A stretch of DNA of 47,889 nucleotides from Blautia sp. (GCA_021772055.1 JAETNR010000036.1:1-47889); one strand, 5' to 3'. Shown: positions 6,693 to 16,275, counted from the stretch's first letter. Notes: a model not told the origin generated them from the sequence alone. Numbers and translations are program-made.

Positions 6693-8333
6693 GTGCGTTT
6701 TAAAGAAAAGCTGGAAAAGTTTTCTGCGAAAGAAATCTGGAATGAGTATTGCGGTTTTCTGAATTTATCCATAGAGGAATACATGGAGATTCAGTATCGT
6801 CTGCTGAAAGAGCAGATTGCCTGCTATTCCCGCTGTGGACTTGGGCAGAAGATCATGCAGGGACAAATGGTTTCCTCGGTTGAGGAATTCCGCAGGAAAA
6901 TACCTCTGACTACATACGAAGATTATGCGGAAATTCTTTTGAACAAAAAGGCAGAGATGCTTCCCGGAGAACCGGTGGTATGGCTGGAAACGACGTGGGA
7001 GAGCGGGAACCGTCCTTCGAAAGTGGCACCTTATACACGAGAAATGCTGGATGTGTATACCACCAACATCCTTGCGGCCATGATTCTTTCAACAAGTGAG
7101 GAACGGGGGAAATTTAAGGTACATTCCGGCGACAGGGCGCTGTATGGACTGGCTCCCCTTCCTTATGCAACCGGATTATTTCCCATGCTGATCGCTCCGG
7201 AGATGGACGTGCGTTTTATGCCGTCTCTGAAAGAAGCCAAGGATCTTTCTTTTTCCCAGCAGAGTAAAAGAGGATTTTCACAGGCAATGAAATACGGGAT
7301 GGATCAGTTTTTTGGTATGAGCAGTGTGGTATATACGATCACACAGAATTTTGAGAGATTTACATCATCCGGTTCTGCAAGTCTGAAAAGCCTGATGGGA
7401 ATCCGGCCGAATATGCTGTACCGTATCCTGAAAGCGAAATATATCAGTTCCAGAGACAAAAGACCGATTCGGCCCAGGGATCTGTTTGACCTGAAGGGAT
7501 TTGTCTGTGTGGGGACGGATACGGCACTTTTTAAGGATGAACTGGAAGAAGCATGGGGAAAACGCCCGCTGGAAATTCACGGAGGCACGGAGCCTTCCTG
7601 CCTGGCCACGGAAACATGGTGCAGAAATGGACTGGTATTTTTCCCGGACAATGCATTTTATGAATTTATCCCGAAAGAAGAAATGCTGAAAAATGAAGCG
7701 GATCCTTCGTACGTGCCCAAAACATATCTGATGGATGAGGTTGTCCCCAATCAGGAATATGAGTTGGTATTGACCTTATTTAAGGGGGGAGCATTTATGC
7801 GGTACCGTCCGGGCGATATGTACCGGTGCCTGCGAACATCCAGTGAAAGGGACGGGGTGATGCTTCCTCAGTTTGAATATATTGACCGTGTGCCGTCTGT
7901 AATCGATATTGCCGGTTTTACCAGAATTACGGAAAAAAGTATACGGACGGTTCTTCAAATGTCCAGGCTTCCTGTGGGGGATTGGTTTGCCCTGAAGGAA
8001 TATGACGGAGACAAGCGTTCCTTTGTACATTTTTATGCGGAGGTTGCGGCTGATATACCGGAGGCCGGTTTTTTAACGGAACAGATTATCAGGGAACATT
8101 TCAGCATATATTTCAGGCAGTATGACCATGATTATAAGGATCTGAAACGCCTTCTGGGAGTGGAGCCTCTGGCTGTTACTATTCTTCCGGCAGGGGCATT
8201 GGAGCGTTTTGAAGAACAATATGGCTATCCTATAAGAAAAATCAATCCTTCCATGCAGGATGTGGTTGATCTGAAGCATTTGCTGGAAAATCCGGGTCAG
8301 GCAGGAGGTAGTGTTTATGGAATTCCTGACTGA
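6693..8333 (+). CDS. GH3 auxin-responsive promoter family acyl-adenylating enzyme
   Basis: About 546 residues of the GH3 family in the ANL adenylating superfamily. Family-like segments are LTTYEDYAEILLNKKAEMLP, WLETTWESGNRPSKVAPYTR (ATP-loop region), LEIHGGTEPSCLATE (adenylate pocket), and FKGGAFMRYRPGDMYRC. These enzymes activate a carboxylic acid as acyl-AMP and transfer it, often to an amino acid; bacterial members are largely uncharacterised. I prefer GTG 6693, which has GGGGGGAG just upstream. An in-frame ATG at 6639 would overlap the ICMT-like gene by 16 bases. Next to FakB-like and methyltransferase genes, a modified-fatty-acid product is plausible but unproven. Confidence 0.82.
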   Translation: MRFKEKLEKFSAKEIWNEYCGFLNLSIEEYMEIQYRLLKEQIACYSRCGLGQKIMQGQMVSSVEEFRRKIPLTTYEDYAEILLNKKAEMLPGEPVVWLETTWESGNRPSKVAPYTREMLDVYTTNILAAMILSTSEERGKFKVHSGDRALYGLAPLPYATGLFPMLIAPEMDVRFMPSLKEAKDLSFSQQSKRGFSQAMKYGMDQFFGMSSVVYTITQNFERFTSSGSASLKSLMGIRPNMLYRILKAKYISSRDKRPIRPRDLFDLKGFVCVGTDTALFKDELEEAWGKRPLEIHGGTEPSCLATETWCRNGLVFFPDNAFYEFIPKEEMLKNEADPSYVPKTYLMDEVVPNQEYELVLTLFKGGAFMRYRPGDMYRCLRTSSERDGVMLPQFEYIDRVPSVIDIAGFTRITEKSIRTVLQMSRLPVGDWFALKEYDGDKRSFVHFYAEVAADIPEAGFLTEQIIREHFSIYFRQYDHDYKDLKRLLGVEPLAVTILPAGALERFEEQYGYPIRKINPSMQDVVDLKHLLENPGQAGGSVYGIPD

Positions 8334-10821
8334 TTTTATGTTTACCAGAGTTCCTATGATTGCGCTGATCTGCAATATATTCCTGCTGTTTACACTTTTA
8401 TCAGCAAAAAAGGATTCTTCTATCAGAGCATTTATGGGGCTTCTGATAGCTTTTATCTTTTGGACGGGCGGAGCCTATCTGATGCGGCTGCAGATATATC
8501 CGGGGACGGGATTCTGGTGGAGAGTGTCGTTGACGGGCATTTTTCTGGTTCCTTATATGTATTTTCTGCTTGTTTTTGCGTACACAGAACAGAAGGGTTT
8601 TTTCCTCAAAAACCTGTTGAGAGCGGGAACGGTAATCCTGGTTATTTTAAATCTTTTTGACATTTTTATGACCAGTCCGGTGATTACCATGGTGGATGGA
8701 GGAGCGGTTTCAGATTATTCCATGAAATGGACTGCGGTTTTCCCGATTCTGTTTGCACTGGGGATTTTTGTGTGTATATGGAAAATGATTTCCAGGACCC
8801 TTCGGGAAGAAGGGATGCCTGTGTCATATCTGACACCTTTGTTTGTGGGAGTCGTTGTGATGGTGTTCGGAGTTTTGCTGAATACGATTCCTAAGTTTAC
8901 CTCATTGCCCACAGATACCCTTTCCTGTGCCATTAACTCGGTATGTATTTATTACGCTTTTTATAAAAAAAGATTTTATGCTTTAAGCCAGATTACCTCA
9001 AAAGGCGCCATGTATGTAGTGTCGCTGGTGATCACCGGTGCGCTTTTGACTTCTGTTTACCGTTCAGCCGAGAACTTTATGCTGAGCAGACAGTTTGGTT
9101 CGGAAATGAATGTGACACTGATGCTTACGGTTATTTGCTCTGCATTTGCAATTGTTGTTTTTATGGTACTGAATAAGCTTCATGAAGGATTATTTGTCAG
9201 AGAACAGGTTCGAAGAGAGGATTGTGTGCATGATTTTTCGGTTTCGGTCAGCTCTACCTTAAAAACAGACGAGATCCTCCGGAGATTTCTTGATCTGATA
9301 CAGGAAGAAATCCCTATAGATCATGTATATCTATGCCTGTATGAAGAAGCATCTGGTGAATACACATCAAATGTAAATGTACATTCTCTGGAGCATATTC
9401 TGAAGTTCTGCGGGGATCATCCTCTGATCCGGACGCTTCAGAATAGCAGGAGCGGTATCCTGTATGAGGATTTCCAGAAGACAACGGCTTATAAGAGCAT
9501 GTGGGAAGAGGAAAAAAGACAGCTTCACCAAATGCAGGCAGCTTATATACTTCCTTTCCGGGGAGATACCCGTCTGATCGGATTTGTAATTTTTTCGGAG
9601 AAGCAGACAAGAAAAAAATATTCCTATGCAGAACTGAACTTTCTGGAATCCGTTGTGTCTGTGGCATCTATTGCGCTGAAAAATGCCTTACTGTACCGTG
9701 AAATAGAGAGGGAAGCTCTGCTGGATCCGCTGACAGGTCTTCTGAACCGCAGGACACTGAACAAAAAGCTGGAAGAACAATTCGATAAAAAAGCATCGCC
9801 CATTACCCTGCTCCTTTTAAATCTGGATGATTTCAGCCTTTATAATGAACTGTACGGAAGTGAAGAAGGCGACAGGATATTGGAAAAATTTGCAGAAATT
9901 CTCCGGTATGTGTTTTCCGCGAATGGGATTCTGTCAAGGTATGGCGGCAAGGAATTTGCGGTTGTTCTGCCCTATTGCGATACTCTGACTGCGCGGAGCA
10001 AAACACAGAAAGTACAGGAAATGCTGGCTTCCTATATTGCTAACGACAGCGGAAGGATAAAAAAGTTCCTTACATTTTCAGCGGGGATCTGTTCTTATCC
10101 TTCAGTGGCAGCTAACGCAAAGCAGCTCCTTTCCTATGCGAATATGGCAGTTTTCCAGGTGAAACAGCATGGGAAAAACCGGATTGAGATTTATGACAAG
10201 CAGGTGATGATGCCTGAGGAAATAAAGAAAGAAGAAAGCATTCATGAGCTGACGTCCACCATTTTTGCTCTTACTGCGGCGATTGACGCAAAAGATCACT
10301 ATACGTTCAATCATTCTCAATGTGTTTCCAATTATGCAGCAAAGCTTGCCAAGGAAGCGGGAATGACTTCGGATCTTGTAAAAATCATACGTCAGGCAGG
10401 ACTTCTGCATGATATAGGTAAAATTGGAATTCCGGATGCAATCCTTACCAAGACAGGCAGGCTGACACCGGAAGAATTTTCTATTATGCGGCAGCATGTA
10501 GAGCGGTCCATTGAGATGATTCGTCATCTGCCGTCGCTGGATTATGTGATTCCCGCGGTTTTGGGTCATCATGAACGGTATGACGGAAAGGGATATCCAA
10601 GAGGAATCTCGGGAGAAGATATTCCGGTAAGTGCCCGGTGCCTTTCTATTGCGGATTCATTTGATGCAATGGTTTCCAAGCGTTCTTATAAGAACCGGAT
10701 GCCTCTGGAAGATGCCCTTACTGAAATAGAGAAAAATCTCGGAACACAATTTGATGCAGAGCTGGGACGTTTGTTTATCAAAATGATCCGGGAAGGGACG
10801 ATTGAGGTAATTTATTATTAG
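8317..10821 (+). CDS. Membrane GAF-GGDEF-HD-GYP signalling protein
   Basis: 834 residues. About eight N-terminal membrane helices (1-290, resembling the 7TM module of sensor kinases), a GAF-like domain (about 300-460), a GGDEF domain (about 468-628) and an HD-GYP domain (about 646-828). The GGDEF signature is RYGGKEFAVVLP: lysine replaces the metal-binding acid, so cyclase activity is doubtful. HD-GYP residues look intact (GLLHDIGKIGIPDAI near 697; GHHERYDGKGYP near 757), predicting c-di-GMP hydrolysis. ATG 8317 is preferred over GTG 8311 because AGGAGG at 8303-8308 is correctly spaced. The start overlaps the GH3-type gene by 17 bases, so it belongs to that operon and may sense its lipid-like product (inference). 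Confidence 0.9.
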   Translation: MEFLTDFMFTRVPMIALICNIFLLFTLLSAKKDSSIRAFMGLLIAFIFWTGGAYLMRLQIYPGTGFWWRVSLTGIFLVPYMYFLLVFAYTEQKGFFLKNLLRAGTVILVILNLFDIFMTSPVITMVDGGAVSDYSMKWTAVFPILFALGIFVCIWKMISRTLREEGMPVSYLTPLFVGVVVMVFGVLLNTIPKFTSLPTDTLSCAINSVCIYYAFYKKRFYALSQITSKGAMYVVSLVITGALLTSVYRSAENFMLSRQFGSEMNVTLMLTVICSAFAIVVFMVLNKLHEGLFVREQVRREDCVHDFSVSVSSTLKTDEILRRFLDLIQEEIPIDHVYLCLYEEASGEYTSNVNVHSLEHILKFCGDHPLIRTLQNSRSGILYEDFQKTTAYKSMWEEEKRQLHQMQAAYILPFRGDTRLIGFVIFSEKQTRKKYSYAELNFLESVVSVASIALKNALLYREIEREALLDPLTGLLNRRTLNKKLEEQFDKKASPITLLLLNLDDFSLYNELYGSEEGDRILEKFAEILRYVFSANGILSRYGGKEFAVVLPYCDTLTARSKTQKVQEMLASYIANDSGRIKKFLTFSAGICSYPSVAANAKQLLSYANMAVFQVKQHGKNRIEIYDKQVMMPEEIKKEESIHELTSTIFALTAAIDAKDHYTFNHSQCVSNYAAKLAKEAGMTSDLVKIIRQAGLLHDIGKIGIPDAILTKTGRLTPEEFSIMRQHVERSIEMIRHLPSLDYVIPAVLGHHERYDGKGYPRGISGEDIPVSARCLSIADSFDAMVSKRSYKNRMPLEDALTEIEKNLGTQFDAELGRLFIKMIREGTIEVIYY

Positions 10822-11024
10822 CAAAAAAGCGAGCCGCAGGAGTACCGCAGACGATTATGTGAAGATAATCAATAGTTATGGGAGAAGTTTTTGTTTAAAC
10901 AGGCATAAACAGAAACTTCTCCTAGTTTATTCCCGGGAGCAATGAGCCAGGCGGAAATACTTGCATGTCCATTTGACTGCTTTTTCTTCCCTCGCATTCC
11001 CGTGAAACAAGGGAATGCCTTTTT
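10822..11024 (+). ncRNA. Candidate structured RNA ending in a terminator
   Basis: No ORF. Perfect hairpin GATTAT/ATAATC (10853-10870), then a 17-base-pair stem with one mismatch (10881-10897 with 10906-10922), a GC-rich linker, and a classic terminator GCATTCCC (10994-11001)/GGGAATGC (11011-11018) plus CTTTTT. The length (about 200 bases) and GC-rich conserved-looking segments (around 10831-10852 and 10931-10955) suggest a stand-alone RNA rather than a plain 3' UTR. I could not assign an Rfam family; it does not match c-di-GMP riboswitch cores I know. Confidence 0.4.
10994..11023 (+). terminator. Terminator between the HD-GYP operon and the VTC operon
   Basis: Eight perfect pairs, GCATTCCC with GGGAATGC, 9-base loop, tail CTTTTT. 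Confidence 0.8.
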
Positions 11025-11064
11025 ATGGAAAACTTAAAAAAAAGTAGCTTTATATTAGTATGTA

Positions 11065-11073
11065 TGTTATACT
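11065..11073 (+). promoter_or_regulatory. Extended -10 promoter candidate for the VTC-CotH operon
   Basis: TGTTATACT (TGn plus TATACT, 11065-11073) lies 57 bases before the preferred start. The -35 region (TAGCTT) is poor, so an extended -10 promoter or activator dependence is suggested. Confidence 0.45.
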
Positions 11074-11129
11074 ACAAAATAGAATAAGGCCGGTTAAAAA
11101 CAATGTTTAGATTATTACTGAGGAATAGA

Positions 11130-11837
11130 ATGATAAACCAGGTATTAAGAAAAGAAAAAAAGTTCCTACTACATCAGCAGGAATTTTTTTATTTGAAAAA
11201 TCAGATTGAACAGGCTCTTGCGGGGGATCCTCATAACGGTCCCTTGGGTTATCCGGTGAGATCTTTGTATTTTGATACGATTTACGACAGGGATTATTTT
11301 GAAAAGGTGGATGGAGTGGAGCTTCGGAGAAAAATTCGTTTACGGTGCTATAGTCCGGACAGCCAATTTGCCATGCTGGAAATGAAGCAAAAGCAGGGGG
11401 ACATGCAGCTGAAGCGTTCCCTGCGTGTAGAACGCCAGGATGCAGTGCGAATGACAAAGGGGGATTATAGTCCTCTTCTTAGGTACAGGGGGGATCAGGA
11501 GGATTTTGCAATGGAATGTTATGCACTTATGAAGAGCTCCTGCTATCTTCCCAGGACGATCGTGGAATACCAGAGGATGGCATATATTGCAAAAGAAAAT
11601 AAGATCAGGATTACCTTTGATCAGAAAATCGTTTCTACAGAAAGCTCTATGGAGCTGTTTTCTCCCACACTTAATATGAATCCGGTAATGGAAAGGGATT
11701 TTGTTGTACTGGAGGTGAAGTATAATAATTTTTTATTAGGCTACATACAGCAAATGCTAAATGGGGCTGACCGTCAAGAAGTGTCGGTAAGCAAATATTA
11801 CCTTGCAAGACAAAATGGATATCGAACACATTTATAA
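11130..11837 (+). CDS. VTC-domain polyphosphate polymerase-type protein
   Basis: 235 residues of the VTC4-like triphosphate-tunnel fold. Basic and acidic tunnel motifs are visible: LRKEKKFLL, VRSLYFDTIYDRDYFEKVDG, LRRKIRLRCY, LEMKQKQGDMQLKRSLRVER, and the late VVLEVKYNNF. Eukaryotic VTC4 makes polyphosphate from ATP; bacterial single-domain versions are found with DUF4956 and CotH genes, exactly as here, and their role is not settled. Start set at 11130 (GAGGA 6 bases upstream); ATG 11103 has no good binding site. First gene of an eight-gene run with short gaps. Confidence 0.85.
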   Translation: MINQVLRKEKKFLLHQQEFFYLKNQIEQALAGDPHNGPLGYPVRSLYFDTIYDRDYFEKVDGVELRRKIRLRCYSPDSQFAMLEMKQKQGDMQLKRSLRVERQDAVRMTKGDYSPLLRYRGDQEDFAMECYALMKSSCYLPRTIVEYQRMAYIAKENKIRITFDQKIVSTESSMELFSPTLNMNPVMERDFVVLEVKYNNFLLGYIQQMLNGADRQEVSVSKYYLARQNGYRTHL

Positions 11838-11852
11838 AGGAGAAATTGTAAG

Positions 11853-12530
11853 ATGAAAAGTCAGATTTATGAACTGTTGTATAAAGAAGAAGGGCTGATG
11901 CCCCAGGAAGTAGCTGCGCATATATTCATGGCAGCAATTCTGGGAATAGTAATCTATCTTTCCTATGCGATCTCTCATAGAGGAACAATATACAGCAAGA
12001 AGTTTAATGTTTCGCTGCTGATCCTTACAACACTGACCGGAACGGTTATGACGGTTATTGGGAATAATGTTGCGTTGTCTCTTGGTATGGTTGGTGCATT
12101 GTCAATTGTTCGTTTTCGAACTGCGCTGAAGGATAGCCGTGACACGGTTTATGTATTCTGGACGATCATTGCCGGTATCTGCTGCGGTGTGGGGGATTAT
12201 CTGGTAGCTGCCATAGGAAGCGGGGTTACCTTTTTGCTGCTTTTGCTGTTCGGGGCTGTAAAAAATGATAACCGCATGCTCTTGATCATTCGTGCAGGGA
12301 GAAATTCCGAGAATAGTATCAAAGCTCTTGTATATAAGCTGTTCGAAGGGAAAGCACTGATGCGTGTGAATAATACGACAGTGGATAAGGTAGAGCTGAT
12401 TTATGAGTTTTCCAATAAAACCTTAGCAAAGGCAGAGAAGAAAAACGGGAATCTATGCGATGCGATTTATGCTATCGGACAGATTGATTATGTAAATGTG
12501 GTTCTTCAGAATGATGAAATCTCCAATTGA
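11853..12530 (+). CDS. DUF4956 membrane protein
   Basis: 225 residues with about four membrane helices in the first 135 residues (25-45, 55-80, 95-115, 118-135). The conserved loop SLGMVGALSIVRFRTALKDS (about 76-95) is the DUF4956 hallmark. A cytoplasmic ferredoxin-like C-terminal part follows. The family almost always accompanies VTC-domain and CotH genes; function unknown. AAAGGAG precedes ATG 11853, 15 bases after the VTC gene. It may form the membrane partner of the polymerase (inference). Confidence 0.88.
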   Translation: MKSQIYELLYKEEGLMPQEVAAHIFMAAILGIVIYLSYAISHRGTIYSKKFNVSLLILTTLTGTVMTVIGNNVALSLGMVGALSIVRFRTALKDSRDTVYVFWTIIAGICCGVGDYLVAAIGSGVTFLLLLLFGAVKNDNRMLLIIRAGRNSENSIKALVYKLFEGKALMRVNNTTVDKVELIYEFSNKTLAKAEKKNGNLCDAIYAIGQIDYVNVVLQNDEISN

Positions 12531-12552
12531 CAGGAAGGCCGGTGGATAGGCG

Positions 12553-14037
12553 ATGAAATATAAATTAGCAGGACTGGCAGGACTGGCCGTTGCTTTGCTT
12601 GCTGCTTTGACAGTACCAATGCTGATGCCTGATGAGATGGAGAGGGTGCATCAGCATTTGGTATATGAGGAGAAGGATGACTGTACTAAGGAGCATGGAG
12701 CGGAAGAATTATGTACACATCTTCCGTTGGTAGTGATCGATACCGGGGGAGTGGAAATTCCCGGTAAGCCTGTAGAGACGCGTACGGATGGAAACAGGCA
12801 GGAGACGGATGTTTATACAAAGGCGGCAGACGGAGATACGCGGATTAATGCAGTGATGAAGGTGATTGATCAGGAGGGATATAATCATCCGGGCGATCCG
12901 ACGGCAGTAGAGACGGATATCCGTATCCGGGTGCGCGGGCGTTCTTCACGCCATTTTGAAAAGAGCAGCTATGCCATTAAGCTGGTAAATGGGGATCAAA
13001 CCAACAACAACCAAAGCATAATGGGGATGGCGCCCCACCATGATTGGGTTTTGTATGGCCCTTATCTGGATAAAACAGATATGCGTAATTATATGTTTTA
13101 CAATATATCCGGTGAGATTATGGATTATGCCCCTAATGTAAGATATTGTGAGGTTATTTTGGATGGACAGTATCAAGGCTTGTATGTGATGACAGAGAGT
13201 ATTACTGCCGGGGAAAATGATTCCAGACTGGATATTGAGGTGAGTAAAAAATACCAGACATATACAGGTTATGTAGTGCGGCTTGACCAGAATCACGACA
13301 AAGAGACATTTACAGAATCCTTTACCGGGTATACCTATCGGCTCGGTACGTATCTTGAAATTGTATATCCGGGATCTTCCAAGCTGACTCCTGAATTGGA
13401 ACGCAGTATTATTCAGGATTTTTCAGATTTTGAAAAAGTACTGTATTCCTATGATTATGACAGTGATACATTGGGATATAAAAACTATATCGATGTAGAA
13501 TCTTTTATAGATGCTTTTTTAATCAGCGAAATTACTGCAAATTATGATTTTGGAAGTCTTTCTACTTATGTATATAAGGGGACGGATAACCGTTTTAGAG
13601 TCTGCATGTGGGATTTTAATAATAGCTGTGATAATTTTAACCACCTTATGGGTTGGAGAAATTTTGAATTGGAAGGAATTGTGTGGTATGTGATGCTGAT
13701 GAAGGATGAGGATTTTACAGAACGGGTAATTGACAGGTATCATATCCTGAGAGAGAAGTGGTTCAGTGATGAGTATATTGAAACATATATAGATGAGACG
13801 GCTGCTTTTCTTGGGAATGCCGTGACTAGAGACCGAGAGCGATGGGAAAGTACCTATGCCTCCGGAGGCGGGCTTTTGAGAGATGCAGACCGTAATCCTA
13901 AAACCTATGAGGAGGCTGTAGAACAGCTTAAGGAGTATTTAATCCGCCGTCTGGAATGGCTTGATGAAAATATCGAATCGCTTCGACAGTATTCGGCGGA
14001 ATCTAAAGTTAAAAAGTTTTCAGAGGTTTCAAATTAA
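12553..14037 (+). CDS. CotH kinase family protein
   Basis: 494 residues with an N-terminal signal peptide or anchor (about 1-26), so the catalytic part is extracellular. CotH motifs: IRVRGRSSRHFEKSSYAIKL (about 121-140, the phosphate-binding basic loop), VILDGQYQGLYVMTES, and CMWDFNNSCDN (the DFN/D metal site). CotH proteins are atypical protein kinases known from spore coats and, more widely, from surface proteins. In this operon the substrate may be a surface protein or carbohydrate-linked partner; that is inference. A GGTGGATAGG-type site precedes the ATG. The DUF4956 gene ends 23 bases upstream. Confidence 0.88.
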   Translation: MKYKLAGLAGLAVALLAALTVPMLMPDEMERVHQHLVYEEKDDCTKEHGAEELCTHLPLVVIDTGGVEIPGKPVETRTDGNRQETDVYTKAADGDTRINAVMKVIDQEGYNHPGDPTAVETDIRIRVRGRSSRHFEKSSYAIKLVNGDQTNNNQSIMGMAPHHDWVLYGPYLDKTDMRNYMFYNISGEIMDYAPNVRYCEVILDGQYQGLYVMTESITAGENDSRLDIEVSKKYQTYTGYVVRLDQNHDKETFTESFTGYTYRLGTYLEIVYPGSSKLTPELERSIIQDFSDFEKVLYSYDYDSDTLGYKNYIDVESFIDAFLISEITANYDFGSLSTYVYKGTDNRFRVCMWDFNNSCDNFNHLMGWRNFELEGIVWYVMLMKDEDFTERVIDRYHILREKWFSDEYIETYIDETAAFLGNAVTRDRERWESTYASGGGLLRDADRNPKTYEEAVEQLKEYLIRRLEWLDENIESLRQYSAESKVKKFSEVSN

Positions 14038-14052
14038 GGAGGACTCCTGCAG

Positions 14053-16275
14053 ATGAAGAAATTCATTGTGGTTGTGGCATCGGTTCTTTTTCTTTATGTG
14101 TGCTGGGATTACGCTTATTACTATCTGGGAATTTATATAAATTTCGGGGATGAAAAGGAAGTGAGCACCTTTATGAAGGTGAACGGGGATGCTATTTATA
14201 TGTACGATGAGGCAGTGGGAGAGTATCTTCCCTTTGAGATTAAAGGCATAAATATGGGATCCGGAGAACCGGGGGAATGGTCGGCGGATTTTCATATTAA
14301 TAAGGAAACCTACAAGCGCTGGTTTTCCCGGATTCAGGAGCTGGGAGCTAATACGATCCGTATATATACCATACAGGCGGACGATTTTTATAATGCTTTT
14401 TATGAATATAACATGCAGAGAGAAGAGGAAGGAGAGACTCCTTTGTGGATGCTTCACGGTGTTTGGGTCAATGATTATGTGCAGAATTCATACAGGGATG
14501 CTTATGATGATGATTTTCTGAAGACTTTCCTCAATGATTGCCGTACCATGGTCAATGTGATACATGGGAGGCAGAAAATTTCCCTGGGAAGGGTTGCAAG
14601 TGCAGGCTCAGGCAGTTATAGGCATGATGTTTCCAGATGGGTGATCGGGTATATTTTAGGGGTGGAATGGGAGGATGTGACGGTTGCCTATACGGATCAT
14701 AAGTATGAGGGACTGGAGGGCTATACAGGCTATGAAGGCCGCTACCTCAAAACCACACAGGAGGCTACTCCCTTTGAATGTATGCTGGCTCAAGTAGGAG
14801 ATAAGGTGATTGAATATGAGACAGAGCGGTTCGGGACGCAAAGATTGGTTGCTTTTTCAAACTGGCCTACAACGGATCCGTTTGATTATGGGAACGAAAT
14901 TAAACGATTTTTTGAGAAATGTGCCAAGGTGGATGTGGAGCACATTCAGACTACAGAAAGCTTTCTTGCCGGACAGTTTGCAAGCTATCACGTATATCCC
15001 TATTATCCGGATTATCTTCAGTATGAAGATGACTGGACAGTTTTTGGGATTGGCGGGAAGGGACAATATTATACAGAAAAAGGAGAATTAAATACTTACC
15101 GTGCGTATCTGGATATGCTTGTCGGACATCATGAGATGCCTGTGGTCATTGCGGAATTCGGGGTCTCCACAGGACGGGGAATGGCTCAGATTGATGCCAA
15201 TACCAACCGGAATCAGGGGCATATGTCGGAGGATGAGCAGGGAGAGGCGCTTATCTTGTGCTATGAAGATATTATGGCTTCCGGATGTGCAGGAAGCTGT
15301 GTATTTACATGGCAGGATGAATGGTTTAAGAGAACCTGGAATACCATGTACGCCGTAGACTTAAAGAGGACCCCCTATTGGTCGGATTATCAGACGAACG
15401 AACAATATTTCGGCCTTCTTTCTTTTGACCCGGGTGAGGAGGAGTCTGTGTGTTATGTGGACGGAGATGTGTCTGAGTGGACGGAAGAGGATGTTGTGCT
15501 GGAAAACCGCGATATGGCTTTGTCCATAAAATATGATGAGAAATTTATTTATTTTCTGGTGGAAAAAGAAAACCTGCATTTAGGGGAAAGAAGTATCTTT
15601 ATTCCTATAGATCTTACACCCAAAAGCGGCAGTACCTTCTGCTCGGAGCATGAGATTGCCTTTGACAGGGCGGTGGATTTCCTGATCGTAATAAATGGAG
15701 AAGAGGACAGCAGAGTGCTGGTACAGGAGCGGTATGAGGCTCTTCGCGCCAACTATGCGGAAAATGTATACGGATTTGATACGTATATCAAGGGCAATGA
15801 GCCGGATGTGGATTCTTCCTCTTTTGTAAAGATTGACATGATCTTAAAGCTGGATACTGTGTCGGAAAACTACCTGGAAAAAGGTGGTAAGGCACAGACC
15901 TTTGAGACAGGCCTCCTGAAATACGGAAATGCTAATCCGAAAAGCAGTGAGTTTGATTCTCTTGCAGATTTTATTTCGGAAGGCGACTACATTGAGATTA
16001 AAATTCCCTGGCAGCTTTTTAATTTTGCGGATCCCTCTAAAATGGAGATTCATGATGATTACTACGACGATAACTATGGCGTAGCGTATATTAATATTGA
16101 TGAAATGTATGTGGGAATCGGCACGGAGACTGATGGGAAAGAAACAGCTTCTGCCGCTGCCCGGAGGATCCGTCTTGTTTCCTATCCTTTGGAGGGATGG
16201 GGGAATCGTGTGACCTATCATGAACGTTTAAAGCAATCTTACTATAAACTGCAGAGTGTATGGAAGGAGCAGTAG
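14053..16275 (+). CDS. Membrane-anchored TIM-barrel glycosidase-like protein
   Basis: 740 residues. One N-terminal membrane anchor (about 4-26), then a clan-A glycosidase-like barrel: INMGSGEPGEWSADFHINKE, ELGANTIRIYT (about 97-107), IGYILGVEWEDV (candidate acid/base E near 205), and VVIAEFGVSTGRG (candidate nucleophile E near 366). From about 463 to 735 a beta-rich domain starting DGDVSEWTEEDVVLENRD resembles a CBM9/DOMON-like carbohydrate-binding fold. It probably acts outside the cell on the polymer made by the glycosyltransferase encoded downstream, as a trimming hydrolase or transglycosidase. AAGGAGG precedes ATG 14053. The exact glycosidase family is not assigned. Confidence 0.7.
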   Translation: MKKFIVVVASVLFLYVCWDYAYYYLGIYINFGDEKEVSTFMKVNGDAIYMYDEAVGEYLPFEIKGINMGSGEPGEWSADFHINKETYKRWFSRIQELGANTIRIYTIQADDFYNAFYEYNMQREEEGETPLWMLHGVWVNDYVQNSYRDAYDDDFLKTFLNDCRTMVNVIHGRQKISLGRVASAGSGSYRHDVSRWVIGYILGVEWEDVTVAYTDHKYEGLEGYTGYEGRYLKTTQEATPFECMLAQVGDKVIEYETERFGTQRLVAFSNWPTTDPFDYGNEIKRFFEKCAKVDVEHIQTTESFLAGQFASYHVYPYYPDYLQYEDDWTVFGIGGKGQYYTEKGELNTYRAYLDMLVGHHEMPVVIAEFGVSTGRGMAQIDANTNRNQGHMSEDEQGEALILCYEDIMASGCAGSCVFTWQDEWFKRTWNTMYAVDLKRTPYWSDYQTNEQYFGLLSFDPGEEESVCYVDGDVSEWTEEDVVLENRDMALSIKYDEKFIYFLVEKENLHLGERSIFIPIDLTPKSGSTFCSEHEIAFDRAVDFLIVINGEEDSRVLVQERYEALRANYAENVYGFDTYIKGNEPDVDSSSFVKIDMILKLDTVSENYLEKGGKAQTFETGLLKYGNANPKSSEFDSLADFISEGDYIEIKIPWQLFNFADPSKMEIHDDYYDDNYGVAYINIDEMYVGIGTETDGKETASAAARRIRLVSYPLEGWGNRVTYHERLKQSYYKLQSVWKEQ

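Noticed and set aside
5999..6784. 261-codon minus-strand ORF
   Set aside because: Antisense to the DegV, ICMT-like and GH3 genes; low-complexity basic composition; no start signals.
10822..11024. c-di-GMP riboswitch before the VTC operon
   Set aside because: The known conserved core motifs are not present, and the terminator plus a separate promoter lie between it and the operon.
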